Shown here: piece by piece, positions 45,982 to 55,062 of the stretch
Numbering within the stretch: position 1 is the first letter of the stretch
Layout of the letters: each line of letters opens with the position of its first letter
NCBI GenBank assembly: GCA_963717375.1
Contig: OY970329.1
Span: 806,001 to 870,000 of the forward strand
Origin: VRUE01 sp963717375
Lineage (GTDB): Bacteria > Actinomycetota > Thermoleophilia > Solirubrobacterales > 70-9
Direction: 5' to 3'
Length of the DNA: 64,000 nucleotides
Made by a program: the position numbers and the translations under genes
Notes under the pieces: generated by a model
What the model saw: the letters and a program-made list of their open reading frames with translations, nothing else
Databases searched by the model: none
Told to the model about the DNA's origin: nothing

Positions 45982-48900
45982 TTGCCACCAGCAAAAGCTG
46001 CTGCAAAGGCACAGCGAGAGGCAACGTACATGCCGGCGGCGGCTTTGCCACCGACTTTATACGCTTCCCTAATACCAATTGATTCTCTCCATCCTTCAGC
46101 CGCTGCTTCTCCACATGCTTGCACCTCCGCGCCCAATTGACTACTTACTCCACTGATCTCTTCATTAATAAAGTTGTTAGCCGTTCTTTCACTAGAATCG
46201 TGCGTACTCATATATATGTTCACGAGGCCACTCGCCACTTTTTTGATAAAGCTACTGACTGGATCTGCTCCGTTCCCGCTGTGCCAGCCCACTTTGCAGG
46301 CAATCGCCGTACAAGTCCTGGGTTTTACCACGGCATATTCTGAATGTGCCGCTGCGGCTTCTTGGCGGGCGATGCGCCTCAGTCGCGCGGGGGTCGCCGC
46401 TCTCCCCCCTCTGCCGCAAGGATCGCTCGCCCTGCGCTTTAGACATTCACCGCCTAGATCGAAATTATTAACTGGATCCTGGTCAGCGTAGTCATAGGCA
46501 TTGGCGGAACCACCTTGGACTGGATCCGGAGAGATGAACCGGCCCAGCGCGGGAACATAACTGCGCACCCCCATCTGGATCACCCCGGACGGAAGTTCCG
46601 CCCGGCGGTGCTTGCCGCCAAGCCAGCCGAACCGCCCGGCGCTACCTGATTTCGGGTTACCGAACTCGTCGAATTCGAATTTAGCGGTCGGTTCTTTGGC
46701 TGTTGGGCTGAGGCTTGCCGTGGCGACGATATCCCCGTGCATGTTCGTCAACTGAAGGCTGGTTTCTCCTGTGCTCGACTGGATCGCGGCTAGCCCACCA
46801 CCGATGCCGCTGATGTCGCGAGTCCAGGCCGAGCCTCGTTCGGTCCATACAGGAGAATCTGAGCCGCCCGAGTAGTGGAAGACTTCGGTACCTTCTTTGC
46901 TCCCTGTCTGGACGACTTGGCGCACCCTTCCCGTAGCGTCGAGCAGGTAGCTGTTCGTGATGCCGCCCTGAGACTGGCTGGCTAGCATTTCATTGCTGTA
47001 GAAGCTCGTCGTCAAAGTACTTCCACCTGCATAGGTCCCCGCCAGGCTGGTGATCCGCCCGAAGTTGTCGTAGGTGATGCCTTCACCGACCAAGCGGTCT
47101 GCGGCATCGTATTTGTAACTTTGGGTGCTGCCGCCCGATTCCACGCAGGCGCCGCCGACGCCGGGGTTACGCGTCGTCAGGCTGGTCCGGTTGGAGTCGG
47201 CGTCAAAGGCGTAAGCGCGCGTTGTGCAGCCACCTCCGGTCGGTGTGTCGTGAACCAGGGCCAACCTGCCAGCTTTGTCGTAAGAGTATTGCTGGCTCGA
47301 GGTAAAGCTTTTCTGCGAAAGAATACGACCATAGATGGAGCGTTCCTCGCTTTCTTCCAGCCAGGTGCATTTTTCTGAGCAGCTCGCAACCTTCGTGTAG
47401 GTGAGTTTGATCGCGGCGCCAACTTCGTCGTAGGTCGTTTTGGAAACTAGCCCGTCAGGCAAGCCTCTTTCGATTAGATTTCCGTCAGCGTTATAGCTGG
47501 CAGTAAAGGTACCCGCCGCGGAGTCTTCGAGTTTGGTCAGAAGACCCGAAGTTGTGTCGTAGTAGAAAGCTTGAGAGCCCTTGCCGTCGGTTGTCGTCAC
47601 CGGACGGCCGTCGAGATCGTAAATGGCCGTTGAGGAGACGTTGTCTGCGTCGGTGGATTTCACCGGGCGGCCGAGTTTGTCGTATGCCACAACCGCAGCT
47701 TGGCTGTCGAAGCCTTCGCATTTGCTTTCGCAGGTGAACTTCTGTTCGACCGGCATACCCGACGAGGTGCTGTAGACGATCTGGGTGGGCGGAAGTTCTT
47801 TGCCGCCGCCTTCGACCTTACGGGTCAGTCGGCGCCCCGCCTGGTCATAGCTCGCGATGGTCTTGCGGGTGTTACCGCTTTCCCCAGCCGGACTTTCTAT
47901 CGCTTCGAGCGGCTCGTTGTAGACGTTGTAGCTGGTTACTTTTCGCACCAGCAGAGGGGGCTGTCCTTCAGGTTTCGGCTGAGCCGCCGGCATCACCTTG
48001 CAAAGCGTGTTTGCCGAGATCGTGCTTATGCATTCTCCGCCCGTGCCTGCGACCGTGTAATAGATCAGCTTCCTCGTCCCCGCTTCGCCGCCGGTCGGAT
48101 TCGATGGCTGGCGTTCCTCGATCGGCAGACCGCTTGCTTCGTCATAGACCGTGACCGTCTTGATGTTGAGACCGTTCGGGTTGCTGGCGCTTTTGGGGTC
48201 GACGATCGTTTCGGTCGGCTTGCGGAGGTTCCAGTTGTATTCGGTTTCCGTGACCCGTTGGTCGGCATCGGTGCCGCTGCCCGGAATGCTGGCGCCGGTT
48301 GTTTCGCGCGTCGGCAGATGGGGGTCTATCCCGGTTTTCGGCCAGTTTTTGTCGTATTCGATGATGCGGTGCAGCCGGGCTTCTTTTGTCGATCCGGATT
48401 CCAGCCGAACCGAATGCAGTGGGCCGAATTCTTCTTCCAGTTGTGTGCCGTCGGCCGAGTAAAGACGTTTCGTCTCCAATTCATGCGCCCTTTTGATTTT
48501 TTCCGGTTCGGACCCTGTGGCAAGCGCCCGTAGCCGGTTCTGGGCGCTCAGTTCGCGCACGACGTTGCCGAATTCGTCGTATTCGCTTGTCGATATCGAC
48601 GGCGCCGAGGTGCCGGCGCCCGAAGGCGTCGCCGTATTGACGTTGTGGCCTTGGGCGTCCATGTAGTAGAGCGTCGCGCGGGAGTAGCTCGTCGGCGGAC
48701 TTGCGGTCGGAACCTGATCGGGAGGGAAGATCGCGGTGGCATCAACCGGCAGATCGCCTTGGCCCCATTCGGCGACTGCCGGGCCGCTCATTTCGTAGGG
48801 AGCACCACTCACGGGGACGCCGTAGGCGATCGTGACCTGAGCGGTAGCCGGACTGCTCACAAGGCTGGGACGAGTGGCGGCGCTCAGCCGCCCGTTCGCT

Positions 48901-51680
48901 TCTTCTTCTTCGACGCTATGGCCCGTCGCTTCGGTCTGAAAGGCGGCGCCGTATTCAAGCGTCCAGGGTTCTAGACCTGGCGGCGTAATCGTGTGGACCT
49001 GGCCACCGGCATAGTAGGTGTATTTCGTTTTCAGATTCGGCGTAATTCGGGGGTCATACTCTTCTGTCAGCATGCCTTCGGAGTTGTAGACATAGGCAGC
49101 TACTTTCGCGCCCGGCAGTGCCCCGGGAACGTTGTATTCAATCGATGACAGGCGATCGCCGTAGGCGGGCGGCGCACCCCAGAACGAGGCCGGCAAGTAG
49201 TTGAAGACCAGCACGTGACAGCCCAGAGTCGACGTCGCGTTGGCTTCGTTGCAGGTGACACCTGCCGCGGTAGGCGCAATGATCTCTTTGAGGCGGCGCT
49301 GCGTGCCTATCAAGTCGTAGACCATCTGAGTGCTGTTACCGCTGCCGCCGGTCTGCGTGATCGACACCGGAAGATATTCGGATCCCCCGGCGGAGTTCTG
49401 GAAGGTGGTACGGCTACCGGAGGGACTCGCCAGCGCCAGCTTCGTCCCGGATGCTTCGGAAACCAGGCTCCACCCCGCTGCTTCGGGTGGGGTAATGAAG
49501 TTTCCGCCGTCCATTTCGAAGGCCAATTCCCCGCCTTCGAGGTCGGTCACGACAGCGTAGGAGAAAGAATAGGTTTCCCCTTCAATTGTTTCGCTGACAT
49601 TGACTATGCGAGCGCTGCGCCATTCGGCTCCGCCTGCTTCTTCGACCGGGACACCTGGTTTCCAGCCCTGGCCGAGTACTCCGGTGTCGCCAAGCTTGCC
49701 GGCTTCCCGGGAATTGAAGGTCCGCGAGAATTCCAGCGCCGAGTTGAAGCCAGGCAAACTGGCGTCCGTGCTGCTGACCGAGAAGTTTCCCGTCAGGAGA
49801 TCGACGCTGCCGGGACCAACTCCTGCGGTTGCGTCGGTAGGGCTTCCCAGATAGCGGTTTACCTGCGCTTCAACCGGGGCGCTGTATCCGGCCGCCCCGA
49901 TCGTCCCGAGGTACACCGCCCGCACCTGGATCGGGCCTCCTTTGCCCCGAAGCGTGTTCGTGGCATCGGCTGCGTCGAAATAGAGAAGTTCGCTTTCTTT
50001 GGCGCCTCCGGTGACCAGCGGCCAGGAGACCGCCTGGTTTTTGGCGTTGCGGACCAGTTCTTCTGGAATCGTGCGAAAGGTGCCGGTTTTCCCTTCTCGG
50101 TATTGAAAGGTCACCCCGCTTACGCCCGCGACCTGCCAGGCCGACTTCAGCTTGAGTCGTTGTGCGGTGCGCGTGCCTTCGCTGGGCAGGGTCACTTTGC
50201 TGGTCGACGGACCCTGGGGGATGTAGTTGATCGAGACATAGGGCCGGTGTTCGACCGTAGGGGATGCGCTGGATTCGAATTCGAGGTTGCGATGCAGGCA
50301 GCATTCGTGGTTTTTCTCTCCCATCTGCTTGACCAGCACCCCGAGGTTTTCGCTGGCAGACCCCGACGCCCAGCGCTGCACCATCGGTTCGTCTAGGGGG
50401 ATGTTCCACCAGCCGACTTTGCTGCCGCCGCGAGTGGCGGTCGTGAGCTGACCGGCTCCTGGTTTGGCGGTTCCGCCAGGGGCCGTCCAGGGGGCGCAGG
50501 TGTAGCAGTTGGGATAGCCCGAGTACTTCCAGGAGACGAAGTTGCTCCACGGCTGGAGCAGCTCTTCCAGTTCGACCCCGGTGGTGTTTTCAGCGGCGTG
50601 GCCCGAGTACAGGCTCATCGTCGCGCTGGTCACCGAGGCGGTCGTCGGAACTATGCCGTTGGGACGAAAGAAGATCGTCGAGCGGGTGAATTCGTCTTGA
50701 CTAGCGCTGGCGTAATACCAAGCCTGCGCCCATAGATTGGTGTAGCCGCCGCCGGCGCAGAGGTTCCAGGTTTCGATCGACGGTGCGCTGGCGAGGGTGC
50801 AGTCATAGAAGGCTTCCGGCAAGACAGCGGGGTTTTCGGGCAGGACGATGGTCGGGTCGATGCTCACCGGGAACCGGCGATCCGGCTGATTCAGCCATTC
50901 GCGGGAGGCTTCCAGGTCCAGGAGCCAGTTGCCCGAGTTGCCCGGTTCGAGCTTGTATCGGACTGCCGTGGAGGAGATCCCGGCCAGCCCGCCCGCGCGA
51001 TCCGACATCACCGGCGCGGGCAGTCTCGCTACCAGGTGGCCCGCTTCGTCGCGGAACTCGACCGAGCCGTCCTCGGCGATCTTGGGAATGACGCCCTGCG
51101 AGGCGGAGAGTTCAAAGCGATAGGTGCTCGGCGCGGAGGAGTCGGCGATTTCGATGTTCTCCTTGAGGCCGTTGGCGAGGCTTGAGAGCTGAAAGCTGGT
51201 TTCCGAGCCTGAGGCTTCGTAGGTGACCGTGTCGCCCTGCACTTCCGCCGGCTCGGAGGCGGCGCCCAGAAGCTTCGAGGCGACCCACTGATCGCCGATC
51301 GTGAGGCGAATAGGGCCATCCCCAAGACGCGCGGGAAGATGCAGATCGAAGCGGTTCTCGCCATTGGTGACGGCCGCGCCGTCGCCGCCTTCGAGACCTT
51401 CTTCAATCGGCTTCCAGTCGCCATCGGCGGTGCGGTAGTTGACCGGCGCCTCGTAGATCCGCGCTTCGCGCGAGCCATCGGGCAGCGCGAAGGTGCGGGA
51501 TGAGGCGGTCCTATCGGCTGGGATTTCGGTCCCTTCTTCGGAAGGCGGGGCGGTACTTGCGGCAGCTTCAGCGTCCTGGCCAGATTCGCTCGCTGACCCG
51601 TCTTGCTCCGCGAACGCGATGCCCGAACCGAGAACGAGCAGCATGAGTACGACCACCCCAACGAGCCTAATCCCCTTCAC
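45978..51680 (-). CDS. Secreted RHS/YD-repeat protein with variable C-terminal tip
   Basis: A 1900-residue protein. GTG 51680 is chosen: GGGGAGGAA lies seven bases ahead and it yields a signal peptide ending at FAE (about residue 25). Residues about 60-560 form N-terminal beta domains with a cysteine-bearing DNRLRE-free region, then from about 600 the RHS core with many YD repeats (YDKLGRPVKSTD, YDLDGRPVTTTDGKG, YNADGNLIERGLPDG, YDNFGRITSL). The core closes with GVRSYVPALGRFISPDPVQGG and NNFDLGGE near 1745. The last about 155 residues are unrelated, with several cysteines and a C-terminal hydrophobic Ala-rich helix, and are coded by AT-richer DNA. This fits a polymorphic toxin whose tip has been swapped; tip activity is not recognised. 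Confidence 0.85.
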   Translation of the reverse strand: MKGIRLVGVVVLMLLVLGSGIAFAEQDGSASESGQDAEAAASTAPPSEEGTEIPADRTASSRTFALPDGSREARIYEAPVNYRTADGDWKPIEEGLEGGDGAAVTNGENRFDLHLPARLGDGPIRLTIGDQWVASKLLGAASEPAEVQGDTVTYEASGSETSFQLSSLANGLKENIEIADSSAPSTYRFELSASQGVIPKIAEDGSVEFRDEAGHLVARLPAPVMSDRAGGLAGISSTAVRYKLEPGNSGNWLLDLEASREWLNQPDRRFPVSIDPTIVLPENPAVLPEAFYDCTLASAPSIETWNLCAGGGYTNLWAQAWYYASASQDEFTRSTIFFRPNGIVPTTASVTSATMSLYSGHAAENTTGVELEELLQPWSNFVSWKYSGYPNCYTCAPWTAPGGTAKPGAGQLTTATRGGSKVGWWNIPLDEPMVQRWASGSASENLGVLVKQMGEKNHECCLHRNLEFESSASPTVEHRPYVSINYIPQGPSTSKVTLPSEGTRTAQRLKLKSAWQVAGVSGVTFQYREGKTGTFRTIPEELVRNAKNQAVSWPLVTGGAKESELLYFDAADATNTLRGKGGPIQVRAVYLGTIGAAGYSAPVEAQVNRYLGSPTDATAGVGPGSVDLLTGNFSVSSTDASLPGFNSALEFSRTFNSREAGKLGDTGVLGQGWKPGVPVEEAGGAEWRSARIVNVSETIEGETYSFSYAVVTDLEGGELAFEMDGGNFITPPEAAGWSLVSEASGTKLALASPSGSRTTFQNSAGGSEYLPVSITQTGGSGNSTQMVYDLIGTQRRLKEIIAPTAAGVTCNEANATSTLGCHVLVFNYLPASFWGAPPAYGDRLSSIEYNVPGALPGAKVAAYVYNSEGMLTEEYDPRITPNLKTKYTYYAGGQVHTITPPGLEPWTLEYGAAFQTEATGHSVEEEEANGRLSAATRPSLVSSPATAQVTIAYGVPVSGAPYEMSGPAVAEWGQGDLPVDATAIFPPDQVPTASPPTSYSRATLYYMDAQGHNVNTATPSGAGTSAPSISTSEYDEFGNVVRELSAQNRLRALATGSEPEKIKRAHELETKRLYSADGTQLEEEFGPLHSVRLESGSTKEARLHRIIEYDKNWPKTGIDPHLPTRETTGASIPGSGTDADQRVTETEYNWNLRKPTETIVDPKSASNPNGLNIKTVTVYDEASGLPIEERQPSNPTGGEAGTRKLIYYTVAGTGGECISTISANTLCKVMPAAQPKPEGQPPLLVRKVTSYNVYNEPLEAIESPAGESGNTRKTIASYDQAGRRLTRKVEGGGKELPPTQIVYSTSSGMPVEQKFTCESKCEGFDSQAAVVAYDKLGRPVKSTDADNVSSTAIYDLDGRPVTTTDGKGSQAFYYDTTSGLLTKLEDSAAGTFTASYNADGNLIERGLPDGLVSKTTYDEVGAAIKLTYTKVASCSEKCTWLEESEERSIYGRILSQKSFTSSQQYSYDKAGRLALVHDTPTGGGCTTRAYAFDADSNRTSLTTRNPGVGGACVESGGSTQSYKYDAADRLVGEGITYDNFGRITSLAGTYAGGSTLTTSFYSNEMLASQSQGGITNSYLLDATGRVRQVVQTGSKEGTEVFHYSGGSDSPVWTERGSAWTRDISGIGGGLAAIQSSTGETSLQLTNMHGDIVATASLSPTAKEPTAKFEFDEFGNPKSGSAGRFGWLGGKHRRAELPSGVIQMGVRSYVPALGRFISPDPVQGGSANAYDYADQDPVNNFDLGGECLKRRASDPCGRGGRAATPARLRRIARQEAAAAHSEYAVVKPRTCTAIACKVGWHSGNGADPVSSFIKKVASGLVNIYMSTHDSSERTANNFINEEISGVSSQLGAEVQACGEAAAEGWRESIGIREAYKVGGKAAAGMYVASRCAFAAAFAGGN

Positions 51681-51795
51681 GAATCGTTCCTCCCCTTTGA
51701 TTTGTCTAGATCCCTGCTTGAGCCCTGATGTGGGGCTCGATGCGCTTGGCATCGCAAGCGCTACGGCACCGCTCCCTAACGGATGGTTCGTATAC

Positions 51796-52092
51796 CTATG
51801 CCCCTCTCACAAGCCGAAAGTGAAGTTCGGGGCCATAGGCCACCTCCACGACCTTCGCCTTCACGAGGGTGCAAAGGTGGTACTCGAAAATCTCCAGGGC
51901 CTTGGGTTCTGCCCAAATCCTCTGAAGTTCGGCGGAAGACACGGGGCTGCCGAGTTGCTGCATTACGGCGACGATTGCCCGCTTGGTCTGATTGACGACG
52001 ATGGGAGCGGATGCAGCCCGGTCTAGGGTGCGCCCGCTCCCCTCTTTCGCCTTTATCTCTGTTACGTCGAGCAAACTGAATGGCGCAGGCAC
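51796..52092 (-). CDS. Small winged-helix regulator
   Basis: A 98-residue protein with GTG 52092 as the likely start; a longer frame exists to 52161. The C-terminal 65 residues (VNQTKRAIVAVMQQLGSPVSSAELQRIW...IFEYHLCTLVKAKVVEVAY) form a winged-helix fold of the ArsR/IclR style: helix, helix-turn-helix with recognition segment ALEIFEYHLCTLV, then a short wing. It has no ligand domain. It is 116 bases upstream of the RHS gene on the same strand and may regulate it. Confidence 0.6.
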   Translation of the reverse strand: MPAPFSLLDVTEIKAKEGSGRTLDRAASAPIVVNQTKRAIVAVMQQLGSPVSSAELQRIWAEPKALEIFEYHLCTLVKAKVVEVAYGPELHFRLVRGA

Positions 52093-52324
52093 ACGCCGCC
52101 GCCGACCGAGGGAACCGGCGGCGGTGCAATGCTGCTGGGTGGAAGTTCGTGGTCTTGACATGTGACTGGTTATGTGCCCCGGACGACGAGAGATACGTAG
52201 TCATCCGGGGCACCAACACTGGGACCTTCCTTCGGCTTGCTGACGACCGAAAAGCAGATATCCAGTCCTGAGTTTGGAGAGTTTCAGATCGGTACTGGCG
52301 CGACAACCGGAGCTTCTCCACCAC

Positions 52325-52969
52325 TCATTTTTTCTTTACGCCGTGGTAGCCACTCTCCAGGCGACCAGATCGTCCGCGCTCGAACCCCAGCAGGCCGACG
52401 AAAGTTGTCTCCCCAACCTTCCCCGATTTTGCGAGTCGGTTGGCGGCGCGGCCGTTGATCGCCTGTGCCCCTTCCCACGTCGCCGTTAGAAGCTCCAGCA
52501 GTTCTTTCCTGCCCTCCGCGTCGAGGCTCAGCGCATCCCACAGCAAACACAGATCCTCGTCCTGGTTCATGTGGTCAGTGCGGTACGAGGACATGGTCTC
52601 CGTGAAAATGCCTTGGACGACGGCGCTGTTCAGGTCGCGCCTCTCCTCTAGAGACATTTTGCGATAGGTCTCGTCGTAGACGACAGGCAGCACTAGGGCG
52701 CGGTAAACCGGCCTCATTCCTCCGCCGACCAGTTTGTGCCCAGCAAACTCGATGCAGCCCGATCTGTAGAGGTCGAGAAGGTGCGGACGGACGTTCTTGA
52801 CGTCTTCGTCAATCATTCGCGCTATCTCCCCAGCGCTGAATTCGCCTTCGTTGAGGATCGCCAGGATTTCGACGCGAATCCAGTGATTGACGGAATGCGG
52901 GAGCGCATCTTCCGGCCGGCGTTTGCGCCTCCGGAGAGGCACCCTTCCGACTGCTTGCTCGTCGTTCAC
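52325..52969 (-). CDS. Winged-helix transcriptional regulator with C-terminal helical domain
   Basis: A 214-residue protein. GTG 52969 is favoured by GGAAGGAG about ten bases upstream. Residues about 28-90 are a winged helix (RVEILAILNEGEFSAGEIARMIDEDVKNVRPHLLDLYRSGCIEFAGHKLVGGGMRPVYRA). The remaining about 115 residues are alpha-helical and acidic, with MSLEERRDLNSAVVQGIF, likely for dimerisation or effector binding, as in ArsR/PadR-like regulators. A 16-bp inverted repeat lies about 80 bases upstream of its start. It is the second regulator of the island and may act on the RHS locus or on itself. Confidence 0.7.
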   Translation of the reverse strand: MNDEQAVGRVPLRRRKRRPEDALPHSVNHWIRVEILAILNEGEFSAGEIARMIDEDVKNVRPHLLDLYRSGCIEFAGHKLVGGGMRPVYRALVLPVVYDETYRKMSLEERRDLNSAVVQGIFTETMSSYRTDHMNQDEDLCLLWDALSLDAEGRKELLELLTATWEGAQAINGRAANRLAKSGKVGETTFVGLLGFERGRSGRLESGYHGVKKK

Positions 52970-53699
52970 CGCTGATCGCTCCTTCCGGTCAGATTCCTTA
53001 TCGCTAGTCGCCAGCGCGCTGAGCATAGAGGCTGGGAAGGGCCTCTCCCGAGGGTAAGAAATTTCCACCAGTAGAAATTTCTTACCCTCCCCCTTCCCGT
53101 CCTGGTGGCAGAGCCGGGGTGACGACACGGGAGGGAGGTGATTACGCATGACGGTCAAACCGGTCACGCCGGTCGTCCCGTTGCTGCAAATCGTGAAGCA
53201 GCGATAGACGATCCGGGCCGGTCTTGATCGTCTTAGCAGAGGGTCGAGGCCGGCCCAATTTCTGGCGTGGTCGTCATGACCTCAAGCCCCCCGACCTACC
53301 CGCAAACGCAGCGCCGCGAGAGCGACTGTCAAGGGCGCGCAGCGCCCGGCCCCGCAGGAGGTTGACCGGCGCGAGCGCGGTGCTCGATCGCGAGGGTCGG
53401 GGACTCAGAGGCCGATGCCGAGGCTGCGTTCGATCCTATCCCCCGCTCTCTGGATTTCCCAACCTGCCGCTCCCTGCCGAGCCTTCGTTGAGCCTGGCGA
53501 AGGTTCGCCTCGGTGGTCTTATGCGCACCGCGCTCCGATGAGCCTTTCGGCTCGCGGCCCCAGGACGCTTTGTCTTTCGGTCGCTGGACTCGGGACGGTA
53601 GCTCTCACCTTCTGACCCCGCGCTCTCAGGCGCTTCAAGCTCTGCCAACGAGCAAAGACCAACTAGTGGCAAAGGTGCCTGCGGGGACGGGATGGGGAC
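52970..53699. other. Intergenic region at the island's right end
   Basis: About 730 bp with no supportable gene; frames on both strands are low-complexity or short. It holds the perfect inverted repeat at 53050-53089 near its left side. The right side runs into the DUF59 3' end copy B. Confidence 0.45.
53050..53089. promoter_or_regulatory. Perfect 16-bp inverted repeat upstream of the winged-helix gene
   Basis: GAGGGTAAGAAATTTC (53050-53065) and GAAATTTCTTACCCTC (53074-53089) flank the eight-base spacer CACCAGTA. Both arms are AT-rich in their inner halves, unlike the flanks. It lies about 80 bases upstream of the start at 52969. An operator for autoregulation is the likeliest role; a terminator for a lost plus-strand gene is possible. 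Confidence 0.6.
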
Positions 53700-53765
53700 C
53701 CCCACTGACCCCGCAAACCGTGCCTAGAAGCCAAGCGCGAACTTGGCGTCCTCGGTCATCATCTC
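53700..53765. repeat. DUF59 3' end, copy B (boundary of the island)
   Basis: This is the intact-gene copy of the repeat at 42909-42973, in the same orientation. It covers the last 13 codons and stop of the DUF59 gene and 24 bp of downstream DNA. The block between the two copies is about 10.8 kb. Confidence 0.6.
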
Positions 53766-54041
53766 GGGTGACCAAGGGGGATCGAAGACCATCTTTGGGT
53801 GCACGGCGGAGACCCCGGGGAGATCGCCGACGAACTCCTTCATCTGCTCGGAGACCTGGGGGCCGATCGGGCAGGCTGGGGTTGTGAGGGTGAAGGTGAC
53901 GAAGACCTCCTCCTTCTCGATCTCGACGTCGTAGACGAGGCCGAGGGAGACGAAGTCGAGCCCCAGCTCGGGATCGATTACCTCCTCGAGCGCCTCGATC
54001 ACGTCGTCTTCCGTGAGCACCGTGGTGTCGTTGTCGGACAT
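53724..54041 (-). CDS. DUF59/MIP18-like (SufT/PaaD-type) Fe-S protein
   Basis: A 105-residue single-domain protein starting at ATG 54041. EEVIDPELGLDFVSLGLVYDVEI is the conserved N-terminal block with the D-P-E/D-L-G motif, and TFTLTTPACPIGP contains the near-invariant cysteine. Proteins of this family help Fe-S cluster maturation or ring-oxygenase assembly. The SUF operons of this window lie 25 kb away; the family's usual location is beside them. Its 3' end is the target of the duplication described above, and the gene remains intact. Confidence 0.88.
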   Translation of the reverse strand: MSDNDTTVLTEDDVIEALEEVIDPELGLDFVSLGLVYDVEIEKEEVFVTFTLTTPACPIGPQVSEQMKEFVGDLPGVSAVHPKMVFDPPWSPEMMTEDAKFALGF

Positions 54042-54061
54042 CGGCCTATGGTACTTGGCCG

Positions 54062-54607
54062 CTACGGCGTGCCGGGCGCCAACGGCTCGGAGGGCGCGCC
54101 GGACCCAGGGCTCAGGTCCAGCTGCCACCAGCCGACATCGCGCCAGGCGCCCGCCTTCCAGCCGATGCCGCGGTAGACGCCAACGGCTACGAATCCGAGC
54201 CGCTCGTGGAGCAGGACACTCGCCTCGTTCGGCAGGGTGATGCCGGCGCAGGCGACGCGGTAGCGCTGGTGGCGCAGACGGTCGAAGAGAGATTCGTAGA
54301 GGCTCCGCCCGATTCCCATGCGCCGCTGAGCATCCGCGACGTACACCGAGACGTCCACCGCCCAGCGGTAGGCGAGCCGCTCCCGGTGCTGACAGGCATA
54401 GGCATAGGCGACCACCTCCCCGTCGAGCTCGGCTACGAGCCACGGGTGCATCCTTGTAACGCGCTCGATTCGCGCCGCCATCTCCTCCGAGCTCGGCGCG
54501 TGCTCCTCGAAGGACGTGGCGCCAGCCTCTACATGCGGCGCGTAGATCGCCGTGCAGGCGGCGGCGTCTCGCTCGGAATCGGCGGCACGAATCGCGATTG
54601 GCCTCAT
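54062..54607 (-). CDS. GNAT N-acetyltransferase, phosphinothricin acetyltransferase type
   Basis: A 181-residue acetyltransferase. The start MRPIAIRAAD at 54607 is preferred. CTAIYAPHVEAGATSFEEHAPSSEEMAARI is the PAT/Bar-type substrate region, and VSVYVADAQRRMGIGRSLYESLFDRLR is the acetyl-CoA motif (V-x4-R-R-x-G-I/x-G). TLPNEASVLLHERLGFVAVGVYRGIGWKAGAWRDVGWWQLDL is the standard C-terminal half. Family members acetylate phosphinothricin, methionine sulfoximine or other small amines. The true substrate is not known. Confidence 0.85.
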   Translation of the reverse strand: MRPIAIRAADSERDAAACTAIYAPHVEAGATSFEEHAPSSEEMAARIERVTRMHPWLVAELDGEVVAYAYACQHRERLAYRWAVDVSVYVADAQRRMGIGRSLYESLFDRLRHQRYRVACAGITLPNEASVLLHERLGFVAVGVYRGIGWKAGAWRDVGWWQLDLSPGSGAPSEPLAPGTP

Positions 54608-54669
54608 CGTGGAGAAATCTAGACCGCCGGGCCGCACGACTTCATTTCCCGCCAATAGGCTGCCGGTCC

Positions 54670-55062
54670 GTGAGTGAGCAAGGACAAATCGTGCGGCGGT
54701 CGATCGGGATCGCCTTCTCCGACGGAGGCCTGCTGGCGCTGAGCGCCGTGCGGCCTGAGACGGCCGAGGGTCACGGTGAGGAGGTCGTCGCCGCGGTGCT
54801 CTGCGGACCCGACGGAGCGCCGGCCGAGGTCGCCGAGACGCTGCTCTCGACCGAGTACGGCCCCGATGGCGTGCAGCGACGGGCGACGCTCGAGCTCTGG
54901 ATCGACGCCGAGGACGGGCAGCCCCTGCGCGGGGCAGGAACGCTGATCAGTGCCAGCACCGTGCGCCACCCCGGGCTGCAGGCGGAGATCGCCTTCTTCC
55001 GCTGGTCGCTCGAGGGCCGCGAGGGCCTGGGTCACTACGAGGTCGTGCGCGGCGATGGCTGA
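54670..55062 (+). CDS. Hypothetical protein, co-transcribed with a HAD phosphatase
   Basis: A 130-residue beta-rich protein starting at GTG 54670, which lies back to back with the acetyltransferase gene. No family is recognised. It has repeated strand-like segments (SIGIAFSDGGLLALSAV, EVVAAVLCGPDG, ATLELWIDAEDG, AEIAFFRWSLEGR) and an acidic overall charge. It overlaps the HAD gene start by 8 bases, so the two are coupled. Confidence 0.65.
   Translation: MSEQGQIVRRSIGIAFSDGGLLALSAVRPETAEGHGEEVVAAVLCGPDGAPAEVAETLLSTEYGPDGVQRRATLELWIDAEDGQPLRGAGTLISASTVRHPGLQAEIAFFRWSLEGREGLGHYEVVRGDG

Noticed and set aside
53436..53705. 89-codon minus-strand frame beyond the DUF59 gene
   Set aside because: No ribosome binding site, no motif, and composition unlike neighbouring proteins.
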